The notes under the pieces were generated by a model, which was not told the DNA's origin, did not search any database, and worked only from the letters and a program-made list of their open reading frames with translations. DNA of 64,000 nucleotides from assembly GCA_902363445.1 (NCBI GenBank), contig CABJAB010000001.1, positions 1-64,000 of the forward strand, read 5' to 3'. This DNA comes from Lachnospiraceae bacterium. Lineage in GTDB: Bacteria; Bacillota; Clostridia; Lachnospirales; Lachnospiraceae. A program made the position numbers and the translations under genes. Positions 8,281 to 15,942 of the stretch are shown piece by piece (within the stretch, counting starts at the first letter, position 1; every line of letters begins with the position of its first letter).

Positions 8281-9255
8281 TTATGATTTATCTAAATCCC
8301 AGTACCAGCCACTTCCCTGTCGTTTTGATTTGATATTCAGTTCCTTTTTAGCCATGTCCAGTGTTCTTTTAGAAACGCCGATTGCTTCCGCTTTCTGCTC
8401 CATATCCGCACTGGAAATCAACACATTTTTTCCATATAAACCTTTGATAAACTGCTTCGCCTGTTGTATCTTATTTGTTTTACAGTAGCCGCCCAATAAT
8501 TCATCTATTGTAATATCATAGGCTCCCATGTAACGAAATTCATCTTTACGCCGCTCAAATGCTATGGGCTGTCCTTCCTCGGCCAGATTGTTTTTTATCT
8601 GCGCCATTACCCGGATATTTTCCTGCTCCGCTACTCGCGCCACCAATAACACACTTCTTGCCACCGCAAAAAAATCTATGGAGCCGATTCCACGGTAAGC
8701 GGCTTTGACACCGCTGGCTTTATTCATGTGACCGATAAGAAGTACGGCGCACCCTGTATGCTCTGCAAGCTGGCTTAATTTCTTTGTCATATCTCTTGCT
8801 TCATTCGCCCGGTTCATATCTACACCGCCGCCTAAATAGGCCTGAATTGGGTCTAAGATAAGCAGCCTCGCCCCAGTAGCATTGATAGCTTTTTCCAGCC
8901 GGTCATCATCCATAGTTAAAGATTTTTCCCGGTCATCAATGACAAGAATCCGGCTGCAATCTGCCTTTGCTTCTTCAAGTCGGGGCTTAACTGTATCAGA
9001 TAAGCCGTCCTCTGCGGTCTGATAAATGACAGATAAAGGAACGCCTGTTGTGTTCTCCTGTCCGAACCTTTCTCCTTTAGAAATACGTGCCGCCAGATTC
9101 AAAGCGAATGTAGTTTTACCTTCACCCGGATCACCCTGTACGATTGTTATTTTTCCAAAAGGAATGTACGGATACCAGAGCCATTCTACCTGCTGGCTCT
9201 GAATCATATCCATACTGATAAGTTTTATTTCCTGTTGCTCCTGCAACTGTTCCAT
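8281..9255 (-). CDS. RecA-fold ATPase/helicase (RepA-like)
   Basis: The 324-residue protein has a Walker A GDPGEGKT (41-48), a Walker B LLILDPIQAY at about 129-138, and the segment LLIGHMNKASG, which together are typical of hexameric DnaB/RepA-type helicases and their AAA_25 relatives. A C-terminal helix-turn-helix-like segment (about 280-310) may bind DNA. AAGGAG precedes the ATG. Elements of this kind use such ATPases to replicate after excision or transfer. It lies between the relaxosome gene and a small unknown gene. A role in DNA replication is inferred from the family. Confidence 0.75.
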   Translation of the reverse strand: MEQLQEQQEIKLISMDMIQSQQVEWLWYPYIPFGKITIVQGDPGEGKTTFALNLAARISKGERFGQENTTGVPLSVIYQTAEDGLSDTVKPRLEEAKADCSRILVIDDREKSLTMDDDRLEKAINATGARLLILDPIQAYLGGGVDMNRANEARDMTKKLSQLAEHTGCAVLLIGHMNKASGVKAAYRGIGSIDFFAVARSVLLVARVAEQENIRVMAQIKNNLAEEGQPIAFERRKDEFRYMGAYDITIDELLGGYCKTNKIQQAKQFIKGLYGKNVLISSADMEQKAEAIGVSKRTLDMAKKELNIKSKRQGSGWYWDLDKS

Positions 9256-9369
9256 TTCCTGCTCCTTCCTGTGCGATTTTCGTTGAAATACGCCGGATCC
9301 TTTGGTACACTATATTTGCGAGATATGGTACAAAGGCTTCGGCTTTTGTTATCACGAAAATGCTCCGGT

Positions 9370-9738
9370 TTAATCCTCCGGGGTATTTTCTTTGCCCTGC
9401 CAGAGATATTTCGCTCCGTCTAACATCCATAAAACTGCTTTTAATAAATCAAGATAACTTTCTTTTGTTTCCTCTAATTCCTGCACCGTAAATTCTGCCT
9501 TATTCTCTGTAAAATCTTCTGCCAATTCAGTCAAGTGTTTTTCCATGTCCTGTAACTTTTCAACTATCTGGTACACCGTTTCTTTTTTACCTACTACACA
9601 AACCCTGTTGTAAATGCAAGAGCGGATAAAATAATCTTTCTTTTTCATACCGCTGGCAAATATCTTGGCTTCTATTTCCTGTCGCTCTCTGGGCGAAATG
9701 CGGAAGCTGATAGTAGGATATTTATGTGTTCCACTCAT
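9370..9738 (-). CDS. Ribbon-helix-helix relaxosome protein (MobC-like)
   Basis: The 122-residue protein opens with a basic beta-strand followed by two helices (TISFRISPRERQEIEAKI), the signature of MobC-type ribbon-helix-helix proteins that bind transfer origins and help the relaxase open DNA. The rest is a helical dimerisation region. Its ATG overlaps the TGA of the integrase gene by 4 bp, so the two are translationally coupled. A distant relative stands in the same place in element 2 (19075-19440). Confidence 0.7.
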   Translation of the reverse strand: MSGTHKYPTISFRISPRERQEIEAKIFASGMKKKDYFIRSCIYNRVCVVGKKETVYQIVEKLQDMEKHLTELAEDFTENKAEFTVQELEETKESYLDLLKAVLWMLDGAKYLWQGKENTPED

Positions 9739-10820
9739 TTTTCTGTTCCCTCCTTAAATTCTTCGTCAAGTTTCATTGCCATTTGGCTTTGCTCGGTCGG
9801 AAACATATGGGCATATCGGTAAGTTATATCCACGCTTTCATGGCCTACTCTGTTCCCAATTGATACCGCCGAAAATCCCATGCTGATAAGTAACGATACA
9901 TGGGAATGACGTAAATCATGCACTCTTATCCGTTTTACACCCGCTAGGCTGGCTCCCCGGCTCATTTCATGGTGCAAGAAACTTTTTGTCATATGAAACA
10001 TCCTGTCTGTGGGAAGAACGCCATATAATTTGCTGATATAATCCTGTAATTCCTCACATAAGAAATCCGGCATACTGATTACCCGTTTACTTTTTGGTGT
10101 TTTAGGGTCTGTTATGATGTCCTTGCCCTGTAAGCGCTGATAAGATTTTGTAATTTTGATAACCTTATTTTCAAAATCAATATCCTGCGGCGTTAAGGCC
10201 AGTAATTCTCCTAATCTCAATCCGCACCAGTACAATATCTGAAACGCACAATAAGAATAAGGTTTCTCTTTGACAGCTTCAGCAAATTTTAAGTATTCTT
10301 CTTTTGTCCAGAATAACATTTCTTCTGCCCTGCCTTTACCCAGCGGGCCGGCCTTTGTCACCGGATTACTTTTCAGTTCATAAAACCGTACCGCATGGTT
10401 GAATAGGGCGCTTAACTCTGATTGCAGCGTTTTTAAATATGTAGGTGCATAAGGCTTCCCTTTTTCATCTCGATAGGAAATCTGTTTATTCTGCCACTGG
10501 ATAATATCTTTGGGCTTAATATCCCTCATTTTCTTATCCTTAAAATAGGGAAGTAATTTGGTACGAATGATATGTTCTTTCGTTAGCCATGTGTTGTGTT
10601 TTAACTTCGGCTGCATATCTCTGGTGTAAGCGGCCACAAATTCAGAAAACGTCATATCTAAATCAGAACCTTCTTTCATCAGAAAATGCTGCTCCCACTC
10701 CACCGCCTCACGCCTTGTTTTAAAGCCCCTCTTGACCTTCCTGCAATTCTTTCCAGTCCAGTCATTATAATGGAATGACACGAACCACGTTCCCCGCTTC
10801 TCGTCTTTATAGGCTGCCAT
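9735..10820 (-). CDS. int: Tyrosine site-specific integrase of element 1
   Basis: The 361-residue protein has an N-terminal arm-binding domain (1-50), a SAM-like core-binding domain (55-150) and a catalytic domain with R202 (GLRLGE), H301-R304 (HDLRH), H327 (GHES) and nucleophile Y336 (RYAH). All catalytic residues are present. It is closely related to the integrase of element 2, for example in MLFWT, FQILYW and FLHHEM segments, which suggests the same target, the guaA 3' end. It is followed directly by the MobC-like gene and preceded by an excisionase-like gene. Confidence 0.9.
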   Translation of the reverse strand: MAAYKDEKRGTWFVSFHYNDWTGKNCRKVKRGFKTRREAVEWEQHFLMKEGSDLDMTFSEFVAAYTRDMQPKLKHNTWLTKEHIIRTKLLPYFKDKKMRDIKPKDIIQWQNKQISYRDEKGKPYAPTYLKTLQSELSALFNHAVRFYELKSNPVTKAGPLGKGRAEEMLFWTKEEYLKFAEAVKEKPYSYCAFQILYWCGLRLGELLALTPQDIDFENKVIKITKSYQRLQGKDIITDPKTPKSKRVISMPDFLCEELQDYISKLYGVLPTDRMFHMTKSFLHHEMSRGASLAGVKRIRVHDLRHSHVSLLISMGFSAVSIGNRVGHESVDITYRYAHMFPTEQSQMAMKLDEEFKEGTEK

Positions 10821-10836
10821 GTTGCCACTTCCTTTC

Positions 10837-11025
10837 TTAATTAGCTTTTGTTATTCCATAAAACTTTTCTTCGTAATACTTCCGGCTTACCCTTCCTGCG
10901 ATAGTAAGAAAACCTTTTGCTTCTAATTCTTCATTCATCTGTCGTACCAGTTTGTAGGCAAATGGTTTTGAAATGCCTAATTCTTCTGCAATTTCCCCAG
11001 CTGTTACAAATAAAGTGTTGTTCAA
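10837..11025 (-). CDS. Excisionase-like DNA-binding protein
   Basis: The 62-residue protein is a winged or MerR-like helix-turn-helix (AGEIAEELGISKPFAYKLVRQ) ending in a basic tail. It lies 16 bp upstream of the integrase gene on the same strand, the usual place of the directionality factor that favours excision. GGAG lies upstream of its ATG. A relative occupies the same place in element 2 (21869-22069). Confidence 0.7.
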   Translation of the reverse strand: MNNTLFVTAGEIAEELGISKPFAYKLVRQMNEELEAKGFLTIAGRVSRKYYEEKFYGITKAN

Positions 11026-11225
11026 TCATGAATCTCCTTCCTTTTTGATTTGCGGCTTCCGTTTGTATCGTCTGTTGCCAGTGTTTCAACTGACCTCAAC
11101 CGCTCATGCGGCTACGGGATTGCTCCTTTTCGAGATTCCCACCATTTACAGGAGTGTCTTTCTTCGCTCGCCCTTACGGGGTCTTGACGGAAGTCTATTG
11201 GCAGACGATACAGCTCATTCACCTT

Positions 11226-11346
11226 CATTAACATTGATGTTAATGTTGTATCTATATTATATATTCGCTTATATGTTAATGTCAAGTATTTATTTCGCAA
11301 AAATGTTAATATTCCTATTTACTATTTTCAGATTATCCATTATAAT
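11226..11346 (+). promoter_or_regulatory. Repressor operators and promoter between the integrase module and the XRE gene
   Basis: The half-site ATGTTAAT occurs three times in the same direction (11237, 11273 and 11303). The first copy is part of the 20-bp palindrome CATTAACATTGATGTTAATG (11226-11245). Just after the third copy is a promoter, TTTACT (11318-11323), 17 bp, TATAAT (11341-11346), which reads into the XRE gene at 11371. The layout suggests that the repressor controls itself and the leftward integrase operon. The rest of 11026-11225 shows no gene. Confidence 0.55.
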
Positions 11347-11370
11347 AAGGGAAAAGGCGGTGAATAGAAG

Positions 11371-11937
11371 ATGACAGTAGGCGAAAAAATCAAGTTTATC
11401 CGTAACTTCCGGGGCATGACACAAAAAGAGTTAGGTGTTGGAATAGGCTTTGATGAAAAAGGAGCCGATAACCGGATAGCACAATATGAAACGAATTATC
11501 GAGTGCCTAAGAAAGATACATTGTTGCAGATAGCGAAAGTTTTAGACGTGAATCCGTTGAATTTCATTAGTGAGGTTTCCGGTTCAGCGGAAGATATTAT
11601 GCAGACCTTCTTCTGGCTGGATGAAGATAATCCGGGTGCAATCAACCTATTTCAGCTTGTAAGGAATCCGGGGAAGTGTAATGCTTCGGATGATACGGCT
11701 GTGCGCTATAATGACAGTGATGACTGGCCTGCTCACCCGCCTGTGGGATTGTGGTTTAAATATGGCGTTGTAGATGATTTTATGCGGGAATGGCTGGTTA
11801 GGAAAAATGAGTTGAAAGCTGGGGAGATTACAAGAGACGAATATTTGGAATGGAAATTGAACTGGCCGGAAACGAGTAGTGGTGTTGATGAAAAAGGAAA
11901 TGATAGAAAAAATAGCAAATATCTATGGAGAAAATAG
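11371..11937 (+). CDS. XRE-family repressor of element 1
   Basis: The 188-residue protein has an N-terminal Cro/CI helix-turn-helix (TQKELGVGIGFDEKGADNRI, about 16-35). The C-terminal part of about 115 residues has no recognised domain, and no LexA-like or ImmA-linked protease signature is visible. It reads divergently from the excisionase-integrase operon across the operator region and is followed by an unknown gene, as in element 2. It probably keeps the element quiescent. Confidence 0.75.
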   Translation: MTVGEKIKFIRNFRGMTQKELGVGIGFDEKGADNRIAQYETNYRVPKKDTLLQIAKVLDVNPLNFISEVSGSAEDIMQTFFWLDEDNPGAINLFQLVRNPGKCNASDDTAVRYNDSDDWPAHPPVGLWFKYGVVDDFMREWLVRKNELKAGEITRDEYLEWKLNWPETSSGVDEKGNDRKNSKYLWRK

Positions 11938-11959
11938 CCGATAAATGAAAGGAGTTTTT

Positions 11960-12421
11960 ATGCCTGTTTATAGAAATGAAAGAGAATACTTTTTTGGTAA
12001 AATTGAAAATAGCACTGAATATGAGAAATACCCGGAAATGTGTAATCTACTTAAAGAACATATATGTGATGACGAATTTTACAATTTATGTAAAAGTTTT
12101 ATTGACATTTCCTTAAATGCACCCAAATTCCCGGATAAAGACAATTTAAAAGTTGAGGCTTGTTTCCAATATTCAGATATGGATAAAGCCAAAGAAACTA
12201 CTCAAAACTTTATAAATACATTTAATATTCAAAATATTGAAGAATTACTGGCTGTTATTAAAATGTTTTATTCTTACGCATCAAATGATAATCGCCAAAA
12301 GTCAGGAACCTTATTCAAAGATGTACCCTATAACTCTCCAAATATTGGGATATATATTGATTTTTGCAGATTGCCCGATGAAATATGGAATAAACTTGTA
12401 CAGGATATTATAAGCAATTAG
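11960..12421 (+). CDS. Cargo protein of unknown function at the right end of element 1
   Basis: The 153-residue reading begins at the ATG seven bases after AAAGGAG; an ATG 15 bases earlier overlaps that ribosome site and is rejected. The protein is acidic and helical with no signal peptide or membrane segment. I do not recognise a family. In element 2 the same position, downstream of the repressor, holds an AIPR-type defence gene, so a defence or immunity role is possible but unproven. Confidence 0.55.
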   Translation: MPVYRNEREYFFGKIENSTEYEKYPEMCNLLKEHICDDEFYNLCKSFIDISLNAPKFPDKDNLKVEACFQYSDMDKAKETTQNFINTFNIQNIEELLAVIKMFYSYASNDNRQKSGTLFKDVPYNSPNIGIYIDFCRLPDEIWNKLVQDIISN

Positions 12422-12435
12422 TAACAAATATAAAA

Positions 12436-12454
12436 GGCTACCTTTACGGTAGCC
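12436..12454 (-). terminator. Terminator between the cargo gene and the tRNA-like sequence
   Basis: GGCTACC (12436-12442) and GGTAGCC (12448-12454) form a perfect 7-bp stem. Read on the minus strand it is followed by TTTTATATTTG, a good terminator tail. In the plus direction the tail is weak. It would end a minus-strand transcript coming from the promoter at 12701-12729. Confidence 0.6.
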
Positions 12455-12462
12455 CTGTTTAA

Positions 12463-12531
12463 TGGAGTGCAGGGGATTTGAACCCCTCGGCGTTTAATCC
12501 TTATCTAAATTGACTTAGCAAGGCACACTCC
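12463..12531 (-). other. tRNA-like 3' end (T arm and acceptor), not a full tRNA
   Basis: On the minus strand AGGGG-TTCAAAT-CCCCT forms a perfect T arm, followed by GCACTCC and an A, as at a tRNA 3' end. Upstream, GGAGTGT at 12531-12525 can pair with GCACTCC to close a 69-base unit. The interior does not fold into normal D and anticodon arms; it forms a CCTT-CTAA/TTAG-AAGG hairpin instead. No CCA is encoded. It is either a tRNA fragment left by integration into a tRNA gene or the 3' end of a small tRNA-like RNA. Confidence 0.45.
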
Positions 12532-12582
12532 ACAAACGCCCACAACCACCATTTTAATACATGCAATCATTACCATAATCAT
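12505..12582 (-). CDS. Possible 25-residue hydrophobic peptide
   Basis: An ATG at 12582 lies four bases after GGAGGG and opens a 25-codon frame of almost only hydrophobic residues (M, I, V, A, C, G), ending AKSI. It overlaps the tRNA-like sequence. A consensus promoter (12701-12729) and a terminator (12436-12454) enclose it on the same strand. Small membrane-active toxins of type I systems look like this, but so do chance frames. No antisense RNA is evident. Confidence 0.3.
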   Translation of the reverse strand: MIMVMIACIKMVVVGVCGVCLAKSI

Positions 12583-12700
12583 TCTTCCCTCCATACAAAT
12601 ATTTGCTTTTACTTTCTCTGAAAGATTGAACTCAAACTCGAATGAAACGCACGAAAAAATTGCTAAGCCAACAATCAAAGGCACTTTGTTTACGTTACAG

Positions 12701-12729
12701 ATTATAATACAAATCAAATGAATAATCAA
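12701..12729 (-). promoter_or_regulatory. Minus-strand promoter for a short transcript
   Basis: TTGATT (12729-12724) and TATAAT (12706-12701) are exactly 17 bp apart on the minus strand. The RNA would start near 12694 and could end at the terminator at 12436, about 260 bases later. Confidence 0.5.
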
Positions 12730-13102
12730 GATATAGGTATCAAACAGGTATCACGCCACACACAAAGAGCCGGGAAGTCCGCCATTTAAGCGGATTCCCG
12801 GCTCCCTGTCTGTTCCCATGCACTCCTCATTATCCTCTAATGTGTAAATTCCATTATCCTCTACACCCTCTCCCTTCCCCCTACTACCCCCATCCCTCTC
12901 CCAGCATATCACGTCCCGAAAGTTCGTAACGACTTTCGTCACAAATGCCGTATCTACTGGGGTTGTAGGGCTTTTTGCCGTAACAAAAAAGCCCCGAACT
13001 TTAGATTTCTCTAAAGATTCGAGACCTTTTTCTTCTTATTATATCAGGCTAACGTTTTTTGCCCCAAACAGAGTAACAGGAGTTGCATCGGAACACTGTC
13101 TA
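12730..13102. other. Gene-free right end of element 1 with hairpins
   Basis: No credible gene lies here; the 63-codon frame at 12751-12942 depends on a GTG without a ribosome site. Three inverted repeats are visible: CGAAAGT/ACTTTCG (12917-12938), GGGCTTTTT/AAAAAAGCCC (12968-12992), and CTTTAGA/TCTAAAG (12999-13016, followed by a T-rich tract). They look like terminators protecting the end of the element. The attachment core follows at 13103. Confidence 0.5.
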
Positions 13103-13117
13103 CTATTCAAACTCTAT
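13103..13117. repeat. attL of element 2 (guaA 3'-end copy)
   Basis: CTATTCAAACTCTAT is identical to the last bases of guaA at 25137-25151. On the minus strand it reads I-E-F-E-stop. It marks the left end of element 2 and probably the right end of element 1. Confidence 0.85.
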
Positions 13118-13240
13118 GTCGACATCTATATGTTGTGTCTATACTGTCTAAAGCACAGTATATCTTGTATAGATTATCTAATTATTCCACCTCGTCCACG
13201 AGTTTAGATGGGTTTTTGTAGACGAATTAGAGACATTGTA

Positions 13241-14569
13241 TCACGTACTGTATTTTCCTCTTTTTTGAACTCTAGATTTCTTTTCTATCTCCTCCTCCGT
13301 CATTTGAGAAGCAATTTGGACAAGAACCTGTTCCAATCGATCATTAATTGACATCTTTCTTTCTTCGCGTCTTCTAACTATTCCTTTACATCCAACTGGC
13401 GAAATATAAATCTCCTCTGGTGCATCTGATGAAACTATATCTATGAGAGACTTATATATGCAATTCTCTGGTTGAGCAGAACAATTAAGTATTAATGCAT
13501 CATTTATAGGTACAATACCATCGCTCATGTCATAAAAATGATTAGTTTTACCTATTTTAACAACCTTCCCTTGTAGATGTTTTTTATAATTTGATAAAAT
13601 AATATCTTCACCCTCATCATTAATCAATCTATTCCCTATCCATTTAACTACTGGAACAGCCCACGAATTTCCTATTGCTTGATATCTATTTGTTCTTGAC
13701 GCCCCTGGAATATTGGTATAATCATCTGGAAATCCCATCAATCTCTCACATTCTAATGGTGACAATCTCCTAATTCGATCATCTTGAACAACAAATAATG
13801 ATCCATTATAGGCAGCTGCATTCCCATTCCATTTTGTTCCGTATGCAGCATATAGGCAGTCAGAATACTGGCGAAATACCTCAAATTTATTTTTTCCTTT
13901 TTTTGCAGTCAATTCAAACACTGGGGGTTGTTCCATTTCATTTTTGTTTATTTCAAATAAAAATGATTCAGGATGAAAATCCTTGCCGCCTGCTAATACA
14001 TATAACCTTCGTCTTTGTTGAGGTAATCCAAAATGTTTTGCATCTAAAACTCTCCATGCCACATTTCTTTTTGGTCCTTCAATCAGACCTGCAGTTGGCC
14101 ATTTTTCCAACGAATATACAGTTTTCAGTCCTGCTAATGTAGATACCAAACAACCAAATGCATTTGTTTTATCGCTCAAAACTCCTTCGACATTTTCCCA
14201 AAACACAACGCTTGGTTCTTGACCATTTTTCTTTCTAATTTTATCATTTGCCTTAATTATATCAACAAATTTCAGCGTCAAATTTCCTCTATCATCTTTT
14301 AGTCCCTGCTGGTTACCCGCATATGAAAAAGCTTGACATGGTGTTCCACCACATAACAAATCTGGTGCATCTATTTTACCTTTTTCTATTAATTTAGGCA
14401 TTTCATTCATGTCACCTAAATTGTTAACATTGGGAAATTTTATTTTTAATACATTAGATGGAAATACTGCTATTTCAGAGAACCATTTAAAAGATACCCC
14501 TAATGGTTTCCACGCAACAGAGGCTGCCTCTATACCAGAGCAAATACTCCCAACAGTCTTTATTTCCAA
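13241..14569 (-). CDS. DNA cytosine-5 methyltransferase of a type II system
   Basis: The 442-residue enzyme transfers a methyl group from S-adenosylmethionine to carbon 5 of cytosine and protects the host against the partner nuclease. Visible motifs are GSICSGIEAA (motif I), GGTPCQAFS with catalytic C78 (IV), ENV at 125-127 (VI), QRRRLYV at 185-191 (VIII) and RYQAIGNSWAVPV (X). The C-terminal 110 residues after motif X are an unusual extension. The start is TTG with AAGGAGG seven bases upstream. It is the last gene of the C-R-M operon, 14 bp after the nuclease gene. The target site cannot be read from the sequence. Confidence 0.9.
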   Translation of the reverse strand: MEIKTVGSICSGIEAASVAWKPLGVSFKWFSEIAVFPSNVLKIKFPNVNNLGDMNEMPKLIEKGKIDAPDLLCGGTPCQAFSYAGNQQGLKDDRGNLTLKFVDIIKANDKIRKKNGQEPSVVFWENVEGVLSDKTNAFGCLVSTLAGLKTVYSLEKWPTAGLIEGPKRNVAWRVLDAKHFGLPQQRRRLYVLAGGKDFHPESFLFEINKNEMEQPPVFELTAKKGKNKFEVFRQYSDCLYAAYGTKWNGNAAAYNGSLFVVQDDRIRRLSPLECERLMGFPDDYTNIPGASRTNRYQAIGNSWAVPVVKWIGNRLINDEGEDIILSNYKKHLQGKVVKIGKTNHFYDMSDGIVPINDALILNCSAQPENCIYKSLIDIVSSDAPEEIYISPVGCKGIVRRREERKMSINDRLEQVLVQIASQMTEEEIEKKSRVQKRGKYST

Positions 14570-14583
14570 AATAATACCTCCTT

Positions 14584-15549
14584 CTAATCGTTATCCTGTT
14601 TATTCAGATAATCATTAAATTTGTCTTTCCATTCCTTTAAATCGTACCAAGGACATCCGATGCAACCATTTTCATCAGAATTATTATCTCCTTGCCATTT
14701 TTCATTTCCAGAAGGATACCACTTGATTCCAAAGAAATCTCCTCTGATTTTCTCATTTAGACATCTAAAACAATATCTATCCTTCTGAAGATTAGTTTGT
14801 TGTGTCAATAGTTGAAACTTAGCTTTTATCTCATCATCTGTCATAGAATTATAATTATGGCTTTCACCAGCTGCCCAACGAGTTGCTGGAAACTTATGAT
14901 CAATTATAAGAGCTCTTGTAGCTTCTGGACATTTTTCATCAAAACAAGCATCTGTATAATTGAATAGTTTTTTAACTCGCTTTTTCAAACTATTTGAAAT
15001 AGTATATCGTGTCTGACTTTCGCCTCTTTTTCTTGGAATTCTTAGTAAGAGATCATGTTTTGTAACCTTTCCACAAACATCGCAATACATATCTTTAGAT
15101 GCAACATGATATCCATGATCCTTCTTTAATGCCCTAATTCTACTTGCCGCCTGGGAATTGACCTTGCTAGTGTCTGTACATTGTCTGCACAACCACTCTG
15201 TTTGATGATATTTATTTTCATAATTTAACACATCGAAGAGAGGTCTCGCTTGATTAGCACCTTCATGTAATTTCCAATATTCTTCCTCATTCTTATTCCA
15301 TGAGTTTGCATTTGATGGATTCATATCTTCATAACATTGTTCAATCCAATCATCAACATCTTCCTTTTCTGCTTTTATCAAATTGATTCCTTGATATTTT
15401 TCGAATATTGGTATGCATGTTTTCAATGGCATACTTCTAGGGTAAGTAAATTCAACCTCTAAAAACATATCAGGCATTTTATCAACTTGATAAACCGTGT
15501 ATGTAACGATATTGTTTCCTACTTTTTTATTCTCATATGGATATGACAT
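14584..15549 (-). CDS. HNH-type restriction endonuclease
   Basis: The 321-residue protein has four CxxC pairs (121/124, 156/159, 260/263, 296/299), which suggest zinc sites. Between them is a beta-beta-alpha-metal core with IDHKFPATRW (216-225) and QQTNLQK (250-256), giving the D-H and N of an HNH nuclease. It stands between the controller gene and the cytosine methyltransferase and would cut unmethylated sites. GGAG precedes the ATG. The assignment rests on the HNH-like core plus operon context; I do not recognise the recognition-site subgroup. Confidence 0.75.
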   Translation of the reverse strand: MSYPYENKKVGNNIVTYTVYQVDKMPDMFLEVEFTYPRSMPLKTCIPIFEKYQGINLIKAEKEDVDDWIEQCYEDMNPSNANSWNKNEEEYWKLHEGANQARPLFDVLNYENKYHQTEWLCRQCTDTSKVNSQAASRIRALKKDHGYHVASKDMYCDVCGKVTKHDLLLRIPRKRGESQTRYTISNSLKKRVKKLFNYTDACFDEKCPEATRALIIDHKFPATRWAAGESHNYNSMTDDEIKAKFQLLTQQTNLQKDRYCFRCLNEKIRGDFFGIKWYPSGNEKWQGDNNSDENGCIGCPWYDLKEWKDKFNDYLNKQDND

Positions 15550-15592
15550 TTCTTCTCCTTCATCTTACATTATGTGTTACTCATAGTCAACA

Positions 15593-15799
15593 TTACATAT
15601 CTTTAAAAAATTCCTCAAAACTTACTTCTAATGCTAAAACAATTTTCTCCAAACTTTTGATTGATAAATTTCTTTTTCCACCTTCCACACCAGCAATATA
15701 TGTTCTATCTAAATCCGCTTTTAATGCTAATTTCTCTTGGCTGATATTTTTCGTTGTTCTAAGTTGTTTAATACGCATTCCAACTGCTTCCGTTATCAT
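15593..15799 (-). CDS. Controller (C) protein of the restriction operon
   Basis: This 68-residue helix-turn-helix protein (SQEKLALKADLDRTYIAGVE at about 20-39) has the size and sequence style of C proteins, which time restriction after methylation when the genes enter a new cell. It is the first gene of the C-R-M operon, 43 bp before the nuclease gene. Directly upstream is a 43-bp inverted repeat that overlaps the promoter and is the expected binding site. Confidence 0.85.
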   Translation of the reverse strand: MITEAVGMRIKQLRTTKNISQEKLALKADLDRTYIAGVEGGKRNLSIKSLEKIVLALEVSFEEFFKDM

Positions 15800-15817
15800 A
15801 GAAAATCCTCCATTTTT

Positions 15818-15866
15818 ATTTTACAAGTTGTTACTTATAAGTCAACCGACTATAAGTAACAACTTG
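15818..15866 (-). promoter_or_regulatory. C-box inverted repeat and promoter of the restriction operon
   Basis: Bases 15824-15866 form an inverted repeat with arms of about 19 bp, one of which has a single extra base, around the loop AACC. On the minus strand TTGACT (15845-15840) and TAAAAT (15823-15818) form a promoter with a 16-bp spacer that lies inside or beside the repeat. The left arm contains the palindrome ACTTATAAGT, also found in the SymE promoter region of element 1. This fits autoregulation by the C protein. Confidence 0.65.
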
Positions 15867-15891
15867 GTTTTTTCAACAAATAATTTCACGT

Positions 15892-15925
15892 AAAAAGAGA
15901 ATAACATTAATGCCATTCTCTTTTT
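15892..15925. terminator. Bidirectional terminator
   Basis: AAAAAGAGAAT (15892-15902) pairs perfectly with ATTCTCTTTTT (15915-15925). Read leftward it ends the membrane-protein gene at 15943 and separates it from the restriction operon. Confidence 0.75.
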
Positions 15926-15942
15926 ATCATCTATTTATTTAA

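Larger units (their letters stand above)
2426..13117. mobile_element. Mobilizable element 1 (restriction-modification and SymE cargo)
   Basis: The block contains a MobP-type relaxase, a relaxosome protein, a RecA-fold ATPase, a tyrosine integrase, an excisionase-like gene and an XRE repressor. No conjugation pore genes are present, so it would need a helper for transfer. Gene order matches element 2 module by module, and the two integrases align along their whole length. The right limit is the guaA-derived repeat at 13103-13117. The left limit is tentative and rests on a degenerate repeat near 2426-2440 and on the first cargo gene at 2568. A tRNA-like sequence at 12463 is an alternative attachment site. 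Confidence 0.5.

Noticed and set aside
12463..12531. A complete tRNA gene
   Set aside because: Only the T arm and acceptor fit; D and anticodon arms cannot be formed and the unit has 69 bases. Kept as a tRNA-like fragment.
12751..12942. 63-codon minus-strand reading frame in the right end of element 1
   Set aside because: It needs a GTG start without a ribosome site, has a low-complexity composition, and overlaps terminator-like hairpins.
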